DNA of 38,516 nt from a virus. The notes under the pieces were generated by a model. It searched no databases and was not told the DNA's origin. It worked only from the letters and a program-made list of their open reading frames with translations. Below are positions 10,901-19,926 of the stretch, one piece after another (the first letter of the stretch is position 1; every line of letters starts with the position of its first letter). A program made the translations under genes and the position numbers. The stretch is taken from positions 1-38,516 of IMG/VR virus record IMGVR_UViG_3300025133_000292, one strand, 5' to 3'.

Positions 10901-13900
10901 TGAGGTTAATAAAACTTTTGATGGCGGTTCGGATGATGTTACTGATCTTAATTGGTGGGGGAAAAATCTCGAATACAATTTCCCATCCAGCAACCCCACA
11001 GAAGCAGGTGGCGTAGGTTTGGAATACGTTAATTGGCATTACGTTAATAATTCTATAGATGTGCCATTTTTTAGCACTGATGCGACTATTAAACCAGACC
11101 ACGTTCTCCAAATAGCTGTTGACCTAGAGCCAAACACAGTATACGAGATAGGAATCCATGCAATGCAAAAGGAGCTCGAAGTTAACAAAACATACGCCGA
11201 TTGGTTCTTACCTTCTAAAGATGAATTAGCTAAAATATACGCTAATAGGTCTGCGATGATAGCCTCAATCGCTACAGACTCTGGCGGTACTAGTTTTGAC
11301 CCTCTTAGCGGTATGTATTGGTCTTCCTCGGAACACAATAGTTCCAACGCCTGGAGGGTTAATATGGATAACGGGATAACCTCAACCGCCATGAAGAGCA
11401 TCGTAAATCTAATACGCCCTATTAGGGTGGAAAAGGGTGCTGGAGCTAAAACTATAGGAGACTACTATAATGGTGGCTTTGTCTTCCATAATGTCGGTAT
11501 CGATGTTTATATTGTTTATTGGCATGATATAGATGGAAGTGGTGATGAAAACGGTTCGGGTAACTGGAATGGCGGTCCTTGGGATAGAAACAATCATGGT
11601 CATATAGGTACTACTGGAACTGGAATAGGAACTGGAAAGGACAATACCGATGATATTACTGATGAGTTTGGTGTAGAGTTTTCTAGGACTGAGTCGGCTG
11701 CAACCTCAGCGGATAGTTTTTCGTATAATGCTACTAGTCTGCACGACTGGTCTTCTTTACACGTAGATTTAGGGTCAGGAGATTTGACTTCTACGGTTAA
11801 TCATCCTATGAGTGGTTACTCTAATGATTTGTGGACAAACGTATCTATGGATGCAGGATCTGAATATTCTAATGGGGATTGGGGGATGTATAACTCAATT
11901 GACGGGGGTGATAAACCATTTAGAATTAGAACTGGACCATCGTATTCTTCTGGTTATTTAAGGCTTAGAGGTTCAGAAATAGCTCCTGCTGGAGGATTTC
12001 AGGGTGCTGTATACGCTGTATCACTTAAAAAGGCTGAGGGAGCACTGATGGTGGCTACAGATAGGAGCTATATTAATGTTCTAGGTGAGAAGACAATGGA
12101 GGGTCGTACTCACGAAGAAAGAAATTCAAGTCCTGTATATGGTGCTGCCCTATCAAATGCTTATAATGGAGCTGCTAGACAGATAGTTAAACATAGAGCG
12201 TCAGGTAACGCTTACACTACAACTAGAATTGCAGGTGGATATGTATGCGTAGGAGCTTACGAGGACAAACCTAAAAATAGAGTGTATTACTTTGTGTCTC
12301 ACGAAGGGGACTCTCGAAAGTATGACAGCATATTAGAATACGACCTAATGAATGATGCCATTACCACTGTTTATCAGGATGATATAGGGGCTACTAGGTT
12401 CGGCTCTAAATCAAATACTATCGAAGGTAATAGGATTTTAAATTTCAGTGAAAAACACCTAATAACAGGGGTTAATAAGGTTGATGATGTTCTTTATTGG
12501 ACTGATAACTATAATAGACCAAGAAAGTTAAATGTAGAGCTTGCAAAGGCTAACGATGAAAATATACAGAAGTGTAAATTCATATTTAAGGATTCTTATT
12601 TTCATAAACATGAAAGTACGGTATTTATTGGGGGTTCAGAAAATCACCCATTTAAAGCTGGGGATGATATATATACTCAATACCATACTACGGTACAAGC
12701 TAATTACGGGTATAATGGTTATGCTAAAGTTCTAGCGGTTATACCTAAGATAAATGACGATGTATATCTTACTGTGACAAAAGATTCCTATACCGTTACA
12801 GCTAGTGAAGATCATGGGTTAACATCTGACAATATAGGAGATTGGATAGGTATACATAATACCTCTACCTCTTTGGCTAATTACTACGAAATTAGCAATA
12901 TAAGTGGATTAACAATTACTTTAGCATCTCCATATAACCAAGATTCAAAAGCAGCAGCATACCCTTTGAGTTTTAATTCTGTTAATGTTGCTGGGATTAT
13001 AACAGATTGTCCTTGGTTTTGGAATACCACTTCCGCTACAGGACTTGTTTTGTATGCTGACCCTGAAGGGGCTTACTCTCCTTTAATTAGTTACGGTAGT
13101 GTGGAGGAGAAGTCTAAATACTTTGACGTTGTAAAACATCAACCTACACACAAACCTGATACAGAGTTAAAGCTTGACACTACTGTGGCTACTAATAATA
13201 TCCTTGATAACGTATTCCAGTTCAAGTATAGATACCACCATGTAGATGAGGAGCTTTCAGCTTATGGACCAATATCAGATATTAACATAGATCATAGCTT
13301 TGCTGCTAACTTCCCTTTAAACGCTTCTAACTATGCTGCGACAAAAAATAAGATTGAGGTTCACTACGAGGATACTATATCTGATGTAAAAAATATAGAG
13401 CTTGTAGGTAGAAAGGGTAACGATGGAAAGTTCTTTTTAATTGATTCTATACCAAATAATTTCATCAACTATCTTAAAAAACTTAAGAATGATTTAATCT
13501 TAATTCCAGAGTATGAGTATGCCAACGATGAAGTTTCTTCTAAAATAAACTTTTATAACAACGGGTCTTATCCTTTTGTGGACGCAGTAGATTCAGGAAA
13601 GTTATTTGACGCAGTTCCTAAGCTTGCTAAGGCTCAAACAATGTTATCTAATAACAGGTTAGCTTATGGTAACGTATTAGAGGGCTATGATAATACTAAT
13701 ATGGTTGTTAGTTCTGGATTCTCTGGATCTGGAGCCCCTACGCTGGAGTCAAAAACGGAAGATGTACTCTTTACTCAAGAGCCTACTTATCATCATAGTG
13801 GAGATACTTTTTGGCTTAGAGGGTCACATGAAAAGTGCCAATATAGACCTGAAATTGATTTATCTACCTTAGATTTAGACGCTACCAAGGCTCAAACTTT

Positions 13901-16900
13901 AGAACTTAACTTTAGTTTCGAGTTCTCGTGTAGATCTAGTAAGGTATCTAGTAGTAGATATCGGAGGGCTGGTAACTTCTCTGGAAGGTGGAATATAACT
14001 GGGATTTCTAGTAACGCTGAGTTAGCACAATTTATTGTTAATAGAATTGGGGCTGGGGACTTTGAGGGTGGCTGTAATAAAGTTAGATCCTTCCCTGCAT
14101 ACCTTACCAATAAGCAGCAAATTAGTGCTAGTGTAGTGGGGAATACTGGTATTATAAAGATAAAAATGGTCTCTGCTAGGGCAAACGGTAATGGCTTTAC
14201 TAACGGAGTTGTAAGTACATTATTTAATGTTAATAGTCGTACTATTGCAGGTAAATTTATCTCTGGTACGGTAGGTTTAGGGTCGTTCAAAACAGGGGCT
14301 TATCATAACTTTGGTATAGCGTACTTTGACGAAACTAACAGGTGTTCTTTTGTTAATGTGGCTCCAGATTATGGTGCGGTAGGACAAGAGATCGTTGATG
14401 GGAAGGATACAACCATCAAAACATTTAACGGTACTAGATGTTATAATAAGTTCTACTCTGAGTTAGGTGGTCCTGATTTAGGAACCTCTTCTAGTGTTAA
14501 TATTAGCATATATAATAAACCGCCAGAGTGGGCTACTAATTATCAAATATATTATACAGGGAACACAACCGTAGACGAGTTCATACAGATGACTGTTATT
14601 GATGCTGTTCGAGGGTCTGGGGAAGATGAACAGATATACCTTAGTCTTTCGTCACTGAAGGGGGAGAACTGGAGCTATAACCAGGCTAACAACTCTCAAA
14701 TAGATTATGATTTCGCTCCTGGCGACAGGGTTAGGTTTGTTAGCTACAACCCAGGGAATGGTAGAAGAAAGTACGCTGAGTATGTCGATTTAGAAATCGC
14801 AGGAGTTGATCTATATTCGTCTGGTAATGATGACCCTATAAGTGAGGACGGATATTTTCTTAGGGTAAACGACCCAAAGAACACCGCTGTAAGTGTGATT
14901 GATGGTATAGATGGTTCAACTTCAACCGTTGATATATCTCACGCTGGCTTATCAGGTGGTGAGGATGGAACAGGATACGAAGAATTAGTGGTAGAAATAT
15001 ATAGACCTAAGAAAAATATTGATGAAGACTTCTTGGTTTACTACGAAGTTGGAGATAAGATTCCTATCGCTAATGGATACCACTCTGGAGATGCCACCCA
15101 ATCGGGGTCGTTTATATTTAATCGTGAAGTTGGGTCTGAGATTTCAGAGCAACCTGCTATTGTGAATGTAAGTAGTGGAGACATATACTTCAAGCCAAGA
15201 AATATGGTTGTTAATAGTACTGGTAGTGATTCGGATACGTTCTTCCCTGAGGACTATTATCTTAACGATTTCCATAGAACAAATCACTACAGTATAGGTA
15301 GGATTAATGTTATTAATAGTAACGCTGCAGAAAGACGATTAGAGGCTTCTGTTTATTATTCAGAACCTTATTCGAGTACTGGGTCTGTAAATGGGTTATC
15401 ATCATTTAATCTAGCTAACAGCCCTTACTTTGATTACAATAAGGATTTCGGCTCTATTCAGGCTTTAAAGACAATAGATGATGATTTACTTATATTCCAT
15501 GAGAATAAGGTAGGTAGAGTTTTAGTCGGAAAAGATATTTTAAATACAGCGTCTGCAGAAGGTTTAGTATCCTTATCTACAAATGTTATAGCTAATTATG
15601 TTAATCTATACACTGGAGAGTATGGCTGTTGCTTACAACCAGAGAGTATAGTCAAATATGGTAACAAGTTCTATTTTGTAGACATCAAAAGAGGGTCTGT
15701 ATTGAGATTATCAACTGATGGTCTTACAGCTATATCTGATAACGGTATGAGAGATTTCTTTAGAGATATTGGAGAGATGTATGTTATATACGACCCTGAA
15801 TCTCAAGAGAATCAAGTCTTTAATCTTGTCGCTGGATACGACCCTAAATATGACGAGTATATAGTTACGTTACCTGCTGTTTACGAGAGGGATGAAGGAA
15901 ATTGGGATAACGAGTCAGATAGTTTTGATGAAATAGCCGATACTCCTTTAAATATACGCCCAACTAAAGTATTCTGGGCTAAAACCTTAGCCTTTAATGA
16001 GAGTACTGACAGGTGGACTTCTTTCTATAGTTTCCACCCAGAGTATTTCTCCAGGGTAGGTAAGCAATTTATAGGATTCAAAAACGGTTATTTATGGAAA
16101 CATAATATGACTGATAGGGGTTATCAAAAGTTATTTACCAATAAAGCGGTAAGCATAACCCCTGTGGGGTATAATTCTTGTTATGGTTATCAATTTAATT
16201 CTAAATTACAGTTTCCATTTAATATAGAACCTTCGTCTGTTAAGACTTATAACGCTATATCTCTAGAGAGTGACACTAAATTATTTACCTCTATGCAGAC
16301 TAATATAGGGCAAACTGCTAAAGGTCCTAACAATATTGATGGCTATGACTCCAGTATATCTACATCTATTGGGTACAGAAAAGTTGAGGGGAATATCGTT
16401 AATGGAGTTTACTCAAGTAATATCATAACAGGTTTTAACACGAGATTTTATGAAGACATTAAGAAGGGAGATTCTATAAAAATTTGGGGCAAATATCGTG
16501 GTCGGCATACTTATGTAATAAGAGTAGTGAAAGAGGTGTTATCAAATACTCTACTAAGTCTTACCGCTGTTTCTCAACTTGATTTTGATAAATCCTACAT
16601 GGAAGTTATTGATTACAAAACAAAAGAAGGGGTTCAGTATTCGCAAATACCCTTCGTGTCAAGTGTAGATAGACCAGGTGGTTACGAATTTAACACCTCA
16701 ACCCAAGGAGATGGCTCTGAAATTATTGGCGTTGGACTAGCAAGTAGTGAGAATATTTCTAAGAATGGAAATATATATAGAGTTTCAAATGAAAACCTCC
16801 CTTTAGTTGAGTTTAATAAGTCTATGTCGGTTATTGATATGACTCCAGGGGCAAGTTATATATATCACGCTTATGTAGATGGTATGTTTAACGTAGAAGA

Positions 16901-17357
16901 TATAGACCCTTTAGCTTATAGTGGTACAAATGCGGAAAAGAACGTGAAAGGGGACCAATTTATTTGTACAACTCCACCACCCGTTTCAGCCACTCAAGTA
17001 ATTCCCCTAGAGTATATGCTACACGTTCAATACGTTGACAGCGGAGAGACTTATGCTATAGGCTATCCTTGTGTTTCTGAAGTAGGCTCTCTTGCTTTCT
17101 ACCCAATTAAAGACCATAGAAGTAGATATAATACTGCTAGATTGGTGGAAACCTTAATGCGATCAACCCCTAACAGAGACTTATTCTTTTTCTTAACAAA
17201 GAATGGTCAGGTAGAGGGTGAGAAAATGAAGGGTAGCTACATGATGACGGAGCTTTCAACGTCAAACGGAGATACGGGCACTGATTTGTCTAAATACAAA
17301 TTTAATCTATATTCTGCTAGTGTAGATATAGATAAGAGCGAGTTAAGCAACAGATAA
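4998..17357 (+). CDS. Giant tail hub/stabilisation protein with adhesin-like insertion
   Basis: At 4,119 aa this is far longer than its relatives. Residues 1-55 (FTGGMDKDSDPRLIKNGDY, HAENIRN, GSVENIE) match the start of a conserved podovirus structural protein that I compare with P22 gp10-type stabilisation proteins. The characteristic continuation (VCVGAYEDKPKNRVYYFV, LYWTDNYNRPRKLNV, later FHENKVGRVLVGKDIL, GEYGCCLQPESIV, GSVLRLSTDGLTAISDNGMR) appears only from about residue 2,395. Between lie beta domains, coiled coils (about 617-790 and 1,615-1,655), two DUF1566/Lcl_C-type domains (signatures DWFLPSRTELKNIF at 1,099 and DWFLPSKDELAKIY at 2,068), QADVDA repeats (about 1,213-1,335) and a jelly-roll-like part (about 1,350-1,490). 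I infer a tail hub with built-in receptor-binding modules. No signal peptide or frameshift is seen. Confidence 0.7.
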   Translation: MAQDKRVFTGGMDKDSDPRLIKNGDYRHAENIRNVASSDGTSGSVENIESTQVVPFKFINETVDQIIEIDENGFIEEHPPQATQYSQDIFITVNKLEVGGEAQFTMFNVNESNQRVPLGHAYSQIEVFSSWDNVGNSIQNENTFEIIYNLFNSVDGTLSKNIPIVDRTSGEYTTASSSVDFTLNTPVAAGTTIKITITADNPGIDFILDFSSKYSGGVFWSSTVDEYPPYGRLWIEGQGNVTLGSTVSFEGVGEDNAITTTDGSPVGVTPTDGTQDLTQWTLEFNGAEPTTPQDPTNDKLSLFTWTELTGGGFAVEPFFEFGENLFNVGDDFEFSSAQTSLSTALVDHFTNFDSEILSPGVGAPLKTTVTTQGGNFMTGFPSGTKLNGESVSVFNNSANASTDDFYLLNNYHSNDSLGNFVDYSNTVDIQDNIITVEVGGSMSFVGDGDIVQQFPASIKTDRAYLITANISTYSWAKNNPFYFKVGNNLSPAITTTDSDFQWLIPASDIPLWQNNFQLICGDPASSAPSHENIPVEGDKLVMENLTISELKAPVSSLIVTIRAVNHFNLCFDVSAESVKDKLDAGSQISLVQQNFVSGVKATLISEIQSGATYDNLSDDNENLQDNINGLENDLAALQDKLTLMQNSYNSDIAQLEEAVDMDAANSLAISDSINSSKDDLNTQLSNVNNHIATILENLLSGQSENTAGEVAAMQEEINNLQDQLDEALAAASNAEADFQAAQEEYTEATTQAAADAAQDLLDASEEALASEEAAVQEVQDQLDDLHAAIYEAVTGVDASYGVEGDGLTSVNNLISAWDTLSSTSSGIEDKVQEMIDSLNQAFAFTTTSELGTTLETQLDSLQNIVSNVITLKNNLADNPTFTTMSDFWTHVHGIGDFTTDISNEINAINEATTAYANGTSDLSPIDIASLWTVATNNVQSSYTDLINSITALKAEAEAAFNNQNTATTQEQVDLIAEQLAVAQALVEGLESQIAAGGEVAIGNNLAGGVVADIDSANDQFYVIPSSYGYLHPDGTHYGGDHFPRVVWGGADVDNVEGGTSTTGGQELTQKIVDSYAQQNDGVESAAEFCNNYEGGGYTDWFLPSRTELKNIFENKASLTSDNVEFTFISPATAPKGTKFWTSSSHTNRSYAYLVYSEDASIVPEAKATIRNVLPVRVDTISAYTNDVLQTQLEDAQAEVASLQEEYDNSVANLGDDGVTQADVDAVQALLDAANALNAELQADLATAEANVGDGTTQADVDAAQDLLDASDITIENLETELETALANQEDGVSQADVDAAYADGAASVTPEDGITQADVDAIQALLDAANAAESNAGEQAVLAASSVELPNYIGNGNFNDNNPNGWTLGSSWSVVDERLKCSGTSNSHTLYRSSSIDTNITTTGNYIFSYKISGDTTGANLLVNLRFVDSAIEIYQSTHFDTTRDRTVTEIVNITEIPEGNGEFYIQINPYIQNGNYWNGTIDDISLYKVPDDAVISDHAIQQAIGGVSLLLWDFSNVVSQEGATFTQADVDAAAWAGYYMGLETGTVAVTENQESSYLNYLLRLLEKINTKYTETPTHYSQWAYDQASNYTIDSAKEAIDDAIQALIADGTSLGDLNSELSYEISIQEFTINNLNNTIANLNAKNEQLEINLLAFMGAISELSGFVDDFSTGSIQSVLDDLELNTIATSSYVNSFTETYNNNASEVETLIDVLKGKLQGIINNNTSFETAKETYRFVVFGEWDDNLNIGESFVHGGLLAAFGGGSAMGASLYMRNPEIEGYASEHMQVIELLNPDLTSGSSLTNWLLVSCNEFSEAPFMAIGQEDAHETITTDIDADLSEFTQSHLYHNHSHYKILPNPDGEDIVLRLTIKNFDKSSGFPGEAISEELNLVDIENTDITHGLVFEVSIISGPKSNKWEFTIESKAYLPYPGYGLNFDVLQGRATQWNLLDVPAVEAPVVTLGDEILSEVNKTFDGGSDDVTDLNWWGKNLEYNFPSSNPTEAGGVGLEYVNWHYVNNSIDVPFFSTDATIKPDHVLQIAVDLEPNTVYEIGIHAMQKELEVNKTYADWFLPSKDELAKIYANRSAMIASIATDSGGTSFDPLSGMYWSSSEHNSSNAWRVNMDNGITSTAMKSIVNLIRPIRVEKGAGAKTIGDYYNGGFVFHNVGIDVYIVYWHDIDGSGDENGSGNWNGGPWDRNNHGHIGTTGTGIGTGKDNTDDITDEFGVEFSRTESAATSADSFSYNATSLHDWSSLHVDLGSGDLTSTVNHPMSGYSNDLWTNVSMDAGSEYSNGDWGMYNSIDGGDKPFRIRTGPSYSSGYLRLRGSEIAPAGGFQGAVYAVSLKKAEGALMVATDRSYINVLGEKTMEGRTHEERNSSPVYGAALSNAYNGAARQIVKHRASGNAYTTTRIAGGYVCVGAYEDKPKNRVYYFVSHEGDSRKYDSILEYDLMNDAITTVYQDDIGATRFGSKSNTIEGNRILNFSEKHLITGVNKVDDVLYWTDNYNRPRKLNVELAKANDENIQKCKFIFKDSYFHKHESTVFIGGSENHPFKAGDDIYTQYHTTVQANYGYNGYAKVLAVIPKINDDVYLTVTKDSYTVTASEDHGLTSDNIGDWIGIHNTSTSLANYYEISNISGLTITLASPYNQDSKAAAYPLSFNSVNVAGIITDCPWFWNTTSATGLVLYADPEGAYSPLISYGSVEEKSKYFDVVKHQPTHKPDTELKLDTTVATNNILDNVFQFKYRYHHVDEELSAYGPISDINIDHSFAANFPLNASNYAATKNKIEVHYEDTISDVKNIELVGRKGNDGKFFLIDSIPNNFINYLKKLKNDLILIPEYEYANDEVSSKINFYNNGSYPFVDAVDSGKLFDAVPKLAKAQTMLSNNRLAYGNVLEGYDNTNMVVSSGFSGSGAPTLESKTEDVLFTQEPTYHHSGDTFWLRGSHEKCQYRPEIDLSTLDLDATKAQTLELNFSFEFSCRSSKVSSSRYRRAGNFSGRWNITGISSNAELAQFIVNRIGAGDFEGGCNKVRSFPAYLTNKQQISASVVGNTGIIKIKMVSARANGNGFTNGVVSTLFNVNSRTIAGKFISGTVGLGSFKTGAYHNFGIAYFDETNRCSFVNVAPDYGAVGQEIVDGKDTTIKTFNGTRCYNKFYSELGGPDLGTSSSVNISIYNKPPEWATNYQIYYTGNTTVDEFIQMTVIDAVRGSGEDEQIYLSLSSLKGENWSYNQANNSQIDYDFAPGDRVRFVSYNPGNGRRKYAEYVDLEIAGVDLYSSGNDDPISEDGYFLRVNDPKNTAVSVIDGIDGSTSTVDISHAGLSGGEDGTGYEELVVEIYRPKKNIDEDFLVYYEVGDKIPIANGYHSGDATQSGSFIFNREVGSEISEQPAIVNVSSGDIYFKPRNMVVNSTGSDSDTFFPEDYYLNDFHRTNHYSIGRINVINSNAAERRLEASVYYSEPYSSTGSVNGLSSFNLANSPYFDYNKDFGSIQALKTIDDDLLIFHENKVGRVLVGKDILNTASAEGLVSLSTNVIANYVNLYTGEYGCCLQPESIVKYGNKFYFVDIKRGSVLRLSTDGLTAISDNGMRDFFRDIGEMYVIYDPESQENQVFNLVAGYDPKYDEYIVTLPAVYERDEGNWDNESDSFDEIADTPLNIRPTKVFWAKTLAFNESTDRWTSFYSFHPEYFSRVGKQFIGFKNGYLWKHNMTDRGYQKLFTNKAVSITPVGYNSCYGYQFNSKLQFPFNIEPSSVKTYNAISLESDTKLFTSMQTNIGQTAKGPNNIDGYDSSISTSIGYRKVEGNIVNGVYSSNIITGFNTRFYEDIKKGDSIKIWGKYRGRHTYVIRVVKEVLSNTLLSLTAVSQLDFDKSYMEVIDYKTKEGVQYSQIPFVSSVDRPGGYEFNTSTQGDGSEIIGVGLASSENISKNGNIYRVSNENLPLVEFNKSMSVIDMTPGASYIYHAYVDGMFNVEDIDPLAYSGTNAEKNVKGDQFICTTPPPVSATQVIPLEYMLHVQYVDSGETYAIGYPCVSEVGSLAFYPIKDHRSRYNTARLVETLMRSTPNRDLFFFLTKNGQVEGEKMKGSYMMTELSTSNGDTGTDLSKYKFNLYSASVDIDKSELSNR
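8638..8992 (+). repeat. Coding repeat: QADVDA units inside the giant hub gene
   Basis: Four copies of [TS]QADVDA occur in this stretch (near 8650, 8760, 8875 and 8938), three of them followed by QALLDAAN or QDLLDAS. A fifth, FTQADVDAAAWAG, follows near 9577, and a degenerate TQAAADAAQDLLDAS lies near 7245. Units are introduced by glycine/aspartate turns (DDGV, GDGT, EDGV, EDGI). The DNA differs between copies, so the amino-acid pattern appears to be what is kept. It would form short helices spaced by turns, suited to a stalk or trimeric fibre. Confidence 0.7.
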
Positions 17358-17372
17358 TAGAAAAAAAATTAG

Positions 17373-17380
17373 TACATTTG
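17373..17380 (+). promoter_or_regulatory. Promoter box before the internal-virion genes
   Basis: TACATTTG matches TAnnTTTG exactly. It lies in the 37-base gap after the hub gene, 14 bases before the next ATG. No -33 element is evident. It would allow the last three structural genes their own transcript. Confidence 0.5.
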
Positions 17381-17394
17381 TAAAAATCACAGTT

Positions 17395-18483
17395 ATGAAA
17401 ATTAAAACTTATCCAAAATATAAAAAGAATAAAAAAGCTCCCAAGGCTTTTGTGGGAATGGCTACTGCTGCTCTTGGCTTAGGAAAAGCTATATACGGCG
17501 GTATTCAGGCTCGTAAAGCTAAAAAAGCAGAGAAAGCTTTTGATAAGGATAGGCTAAAGATGGGTGTTAGTTCAGCCACTCAAAAAATGGCAGAGGAACC
17601 TATATCTCAACAGTACATAGAAAACTTACAGCAACAGCAAGCTTCAGATAGAGCTTCTGCTATGGGGGCTTTATCTAAAGACCCTAGAAACGCCTTAGCT
17701 GGCGTGCAAGCCCTTGAGGGTCAAGCTTCAAAGCAGAGAACAGCACTTTTAGGGATGCAGCAGGATGCAAGAGCAGCAGCTATGGGAAAACTAGGGACCG
17801 AACAAAGGGCTGTAGAGCAGCAAAGATTAGCTGTAGCAGGAGAAGAACTTAAAGGAATTAGGGGACAGAAAGCAGCAGCAGAACAGAATATTTTTGGAGG
17901 GTTAGAAGATGTTGCTAGTGGTGTTGGAGCTATGGCAGAGAAAGGAGCAACTATTGACGCAGAAGAGGGTGGTGTTACTCCTGATGAGTTTGACCACGAT
18001 ACTAATAAGATTGATTTAGTTCAGGATGGTGAAAAGATTGGTGAGGCTACAGGTGGAGAGCTTATACTTCCCCCTGACGATGTAGAGGCTGTAAGAGCTG
18101 CACTACAGGAAGGAGATAAGGATGCTGCGTTTAAGTTGATGGAGGACTTGGTGGCTAAGTATGACGAGAACACTATAGAGGGTGAAGATGACGAAGCTCA
18201 AGATGGTGGTAAGGTGAAGAAAGTTGCTGATAGTACTACTAAGACTGATGTCTATGATCCTGCGGAGAGTAGAGCTTACCAAAATAAAAGGTTAGAAAGA
18301 ATACGTAAGGCTGAGTTTGATGACGCTTTCTCTGGAGCTCGTGCTGCAGGTAAAGATACTTTCAGCTTTAGAGGGAAAGAATACACTACAAAATTAAAAG
18401 AAGAAGCACCTAAGCTAAAAGGTGGTGGATACCTTGAAAGGGTTAAAGCACGAGTTGGGGCTTACATGAAAACAAAATACTAA
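17395..18483 (+). CDS. Internal virion/ejection protein candidate, 362 aa
   Basis: The N-terminus is very basic (MKIKTYPKYKKNKKAPK) and leads into a glycine/alanine-rich hydrophobic helix (AFVGMATAALGLGKAIYGGI, about residues 18-37). A long alanine/glutamine-rich helical part follows (about 40-160). A central acidic region contains EATGGELILPPDDVEAVRAAL (about 218-238). The C-terminus is basic (KLKGGGYLERVKARVGAYM). A membrane-active helix followed by coiled coil suits ejection proteins that leave the head with the DNA. The next gene starts three bases after its stop. The role is inferred from composition and order. Confidence 0.5.
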   Translation: MKIKTYPKYKKNKKAPKAFVGMATAALGLGKAIYGGIQARKAKKAEKAFDKDRLKMGVSSATQKMAEEPISQQYIENLQQQQASDRASAMGALSKDPRNALAGVQALEGQASKQRTALLGMQQDARAAAMGKLGTEQRAVEQQRLAVAGEELKGIRGQKAAAEQNIFGGLEDVASGVGAMAEKGATIDAEEGGVTPDEFDHDTNKIDLVQDGEKIGEATGGELILPPDDVEAVRAALQEGDKDAAFKLMEDLVAKYDENTIEGEDDEAQDGGKVKKVADSTTKTDVYDPAESRAYQNKRLERIRKAEFDDAFSGARAAGKDTFSFRGKEYTTKLKEEAPKLKGGGYLERVKARVGAYMKTKY

Positions 18484-18486
18484 GAC

Positions 18487-19926
18487 ATGGCTGGAGAGGG
18501 TTTATTTTTCACAGGTACTGTTCTTAAGAATAATAGAAACCTGTTATCTGAAGAGAATTCTAGGCAACAACTTGCCATGCAGCAGGAGCAGCTTGAAATT
18601 CAAAAGCAGGGTGCTGCTGATAAAAGAAAAGCACAAAGACAAGAGGGATTCAAGAAGTCTCAGTCTTCTTATGACCTTTCATCTATACAAGATCCTAAAC
18701 TAAGACTTGCTTTAGCTAATAAGGTTAAAGAATTAAATAAGTTCTCTGGAGATAATTGGGACAATGATGACCCTGAAGTACAATCTCAGATTCAGGATAT
18801 GCGGTCTAACATCACATCGCTTGCACAATACGCTTCACAGGTTGACACTAAGATGCAACTTTACAACCCTTTAAACGAGGAGTCTAATAACCTTAGATAC
18901 AATCAAAATGAGGATGGGAGTCGTATAATAGACTCAAACTATGACGCTATAATTAGCGAGATGGAGAGTGGTACTTTTGACCTTAACTCTAGGTCAGCAT
19001 CTTTTAAAAATGACTTTGATGGTCAGATAAAGAAGGAAGATACGATTCCTGCTTATAAAGCTTTTTTCACTGAGAATCAAGGAGATTTCTTAGGGTCTGA
19101 TAACAATACTTATCATGGCTTACTGCCTGGGTCTAAGGAGGAGTTCTTGAATGACTTTAAGAATGACCACGTAATAAACGCTTCGACTAACGATTTCAAG
19201 TCTACTCAGGCTGAGAAGACATATACTTCTGGAGAAACATTTGAAATAGATGGTCACTACTACACTGGACTAGAGGCTTACCTACTTGAGGTTGAGGGAC
19301 AGAGAAATGTTGACTCTATCAAGGAAAGTGAGTTGGCTAGATTTATACCTGGCTCTGAATCTTTTAACGAAGAAGATCATAATAAGTATGTTGACTACCT
19401 TGGTGGTAAGATTTGGGATAGAGAATCTAAGGGCATAAAGTCTAGATTAACAGGGAGAGCTAAACCTACCAAAGAAGAAAAGGATAAGATAACTCAAGAG
19501 GATATTGATCTGTATACAGGAGCTTCTAAGGATATTGTTTATTACGGTGATGTTGAGTTTAAATCTGATAACAACCTTTACCAAGACGTTACAGGTAGTA
19601 ATATTAAGGTATCTCTAACTCCTGAGACTTTAATTGAAGGGCAGGGGCAACTACAAGAAACCTTTAATGACGAGTATATATCCGATGTTAAAGAAGCTAA
19701 TAGACCAGTAGAAGGAAAGGTTCTTTCGGTTGGAATAACTTCTGATAATATGCCTGTAGCCTCAGTTGAGTATGGAAGCGGTCAATACTTAATACCTTTA
19801 TCCATAATAAGTGGGAAAAAATTCCAGGCTGGGTCTACAGCTTATAAGCTTTACCAACTAGCCAGCCAAGATATAGAACAACCAGCTACTCAAGGGGTTG
19901 GAGCAAAATATAACAAAGAAATATGA
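18487..19926 (+). CDS. Virion protein of unknown role, 479 aa
   Basis: A soluble, charged protein. Residues 20-60 are glutamine/glutamate/lysine-rich coiled coil (NSRQQLAMQQEQLEIQKQG). The remainder is mixed helix and strand rich in aspartate, asparagine and serine, with no enzyme motif I recognise. It is the middle gene of three tightly linked genes: it begins three bases after the 362-aa gene, and its TGA overlaps the ATG of the 2,593-aa gene (ATGA), indicating coupled translation. An internal-virion or ejection-complex partner is the likeliest reading. Confidence 0.45.
   Translation: MAGEGLFFTGTVLKNNRNLLSEENSRQQLAMQQEQLEIQKQGAADKRKAQRQEGFKKSQSSYDLSSIQDPKLRLALANKVKELNKFSGDNWDNDDPEVQSQIQDMRSNITSLAQYASQVDTKMQLYNPLNEESNNLRYNQNEDGSRIIDSNYDAIISEMESGTFDLNSRSASFKNDFDGQIKKEDTIPAYKAFFTENQGDFLGSDNNTYHGLLPGSKEEFLNDFKNDHVINASTNDFKSTQAEKTYTSGETFEIDGHYYTGLEAYLLEVEGQRNVDSIKESELARFIPGSESFNEEDHNKYVDYLGGKIWDRESKGIKSRLTGRAKPTKEEKDKITQEDIDLYTGASKDIVYYGDVEFKSDNNLYQDVTGSNIKVSLTPETLIEGQGQLQETFNDEYISDVKEANRPVEGKVLSVGITSDNMPVASVEYGSGQYLIPLSIISGKKFQAGSTAYKLYQLASQDIEQPATQGVGAKYNKEI

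Noticed and set aside
11039-11401. Minus-strand frame of 120 codons inside the giant hub gene
   Set aside because: The plus-strand frame is continuous and carries the DWFLPSKDELAKIY domain here; no leader or partner gene supports the minus frame.
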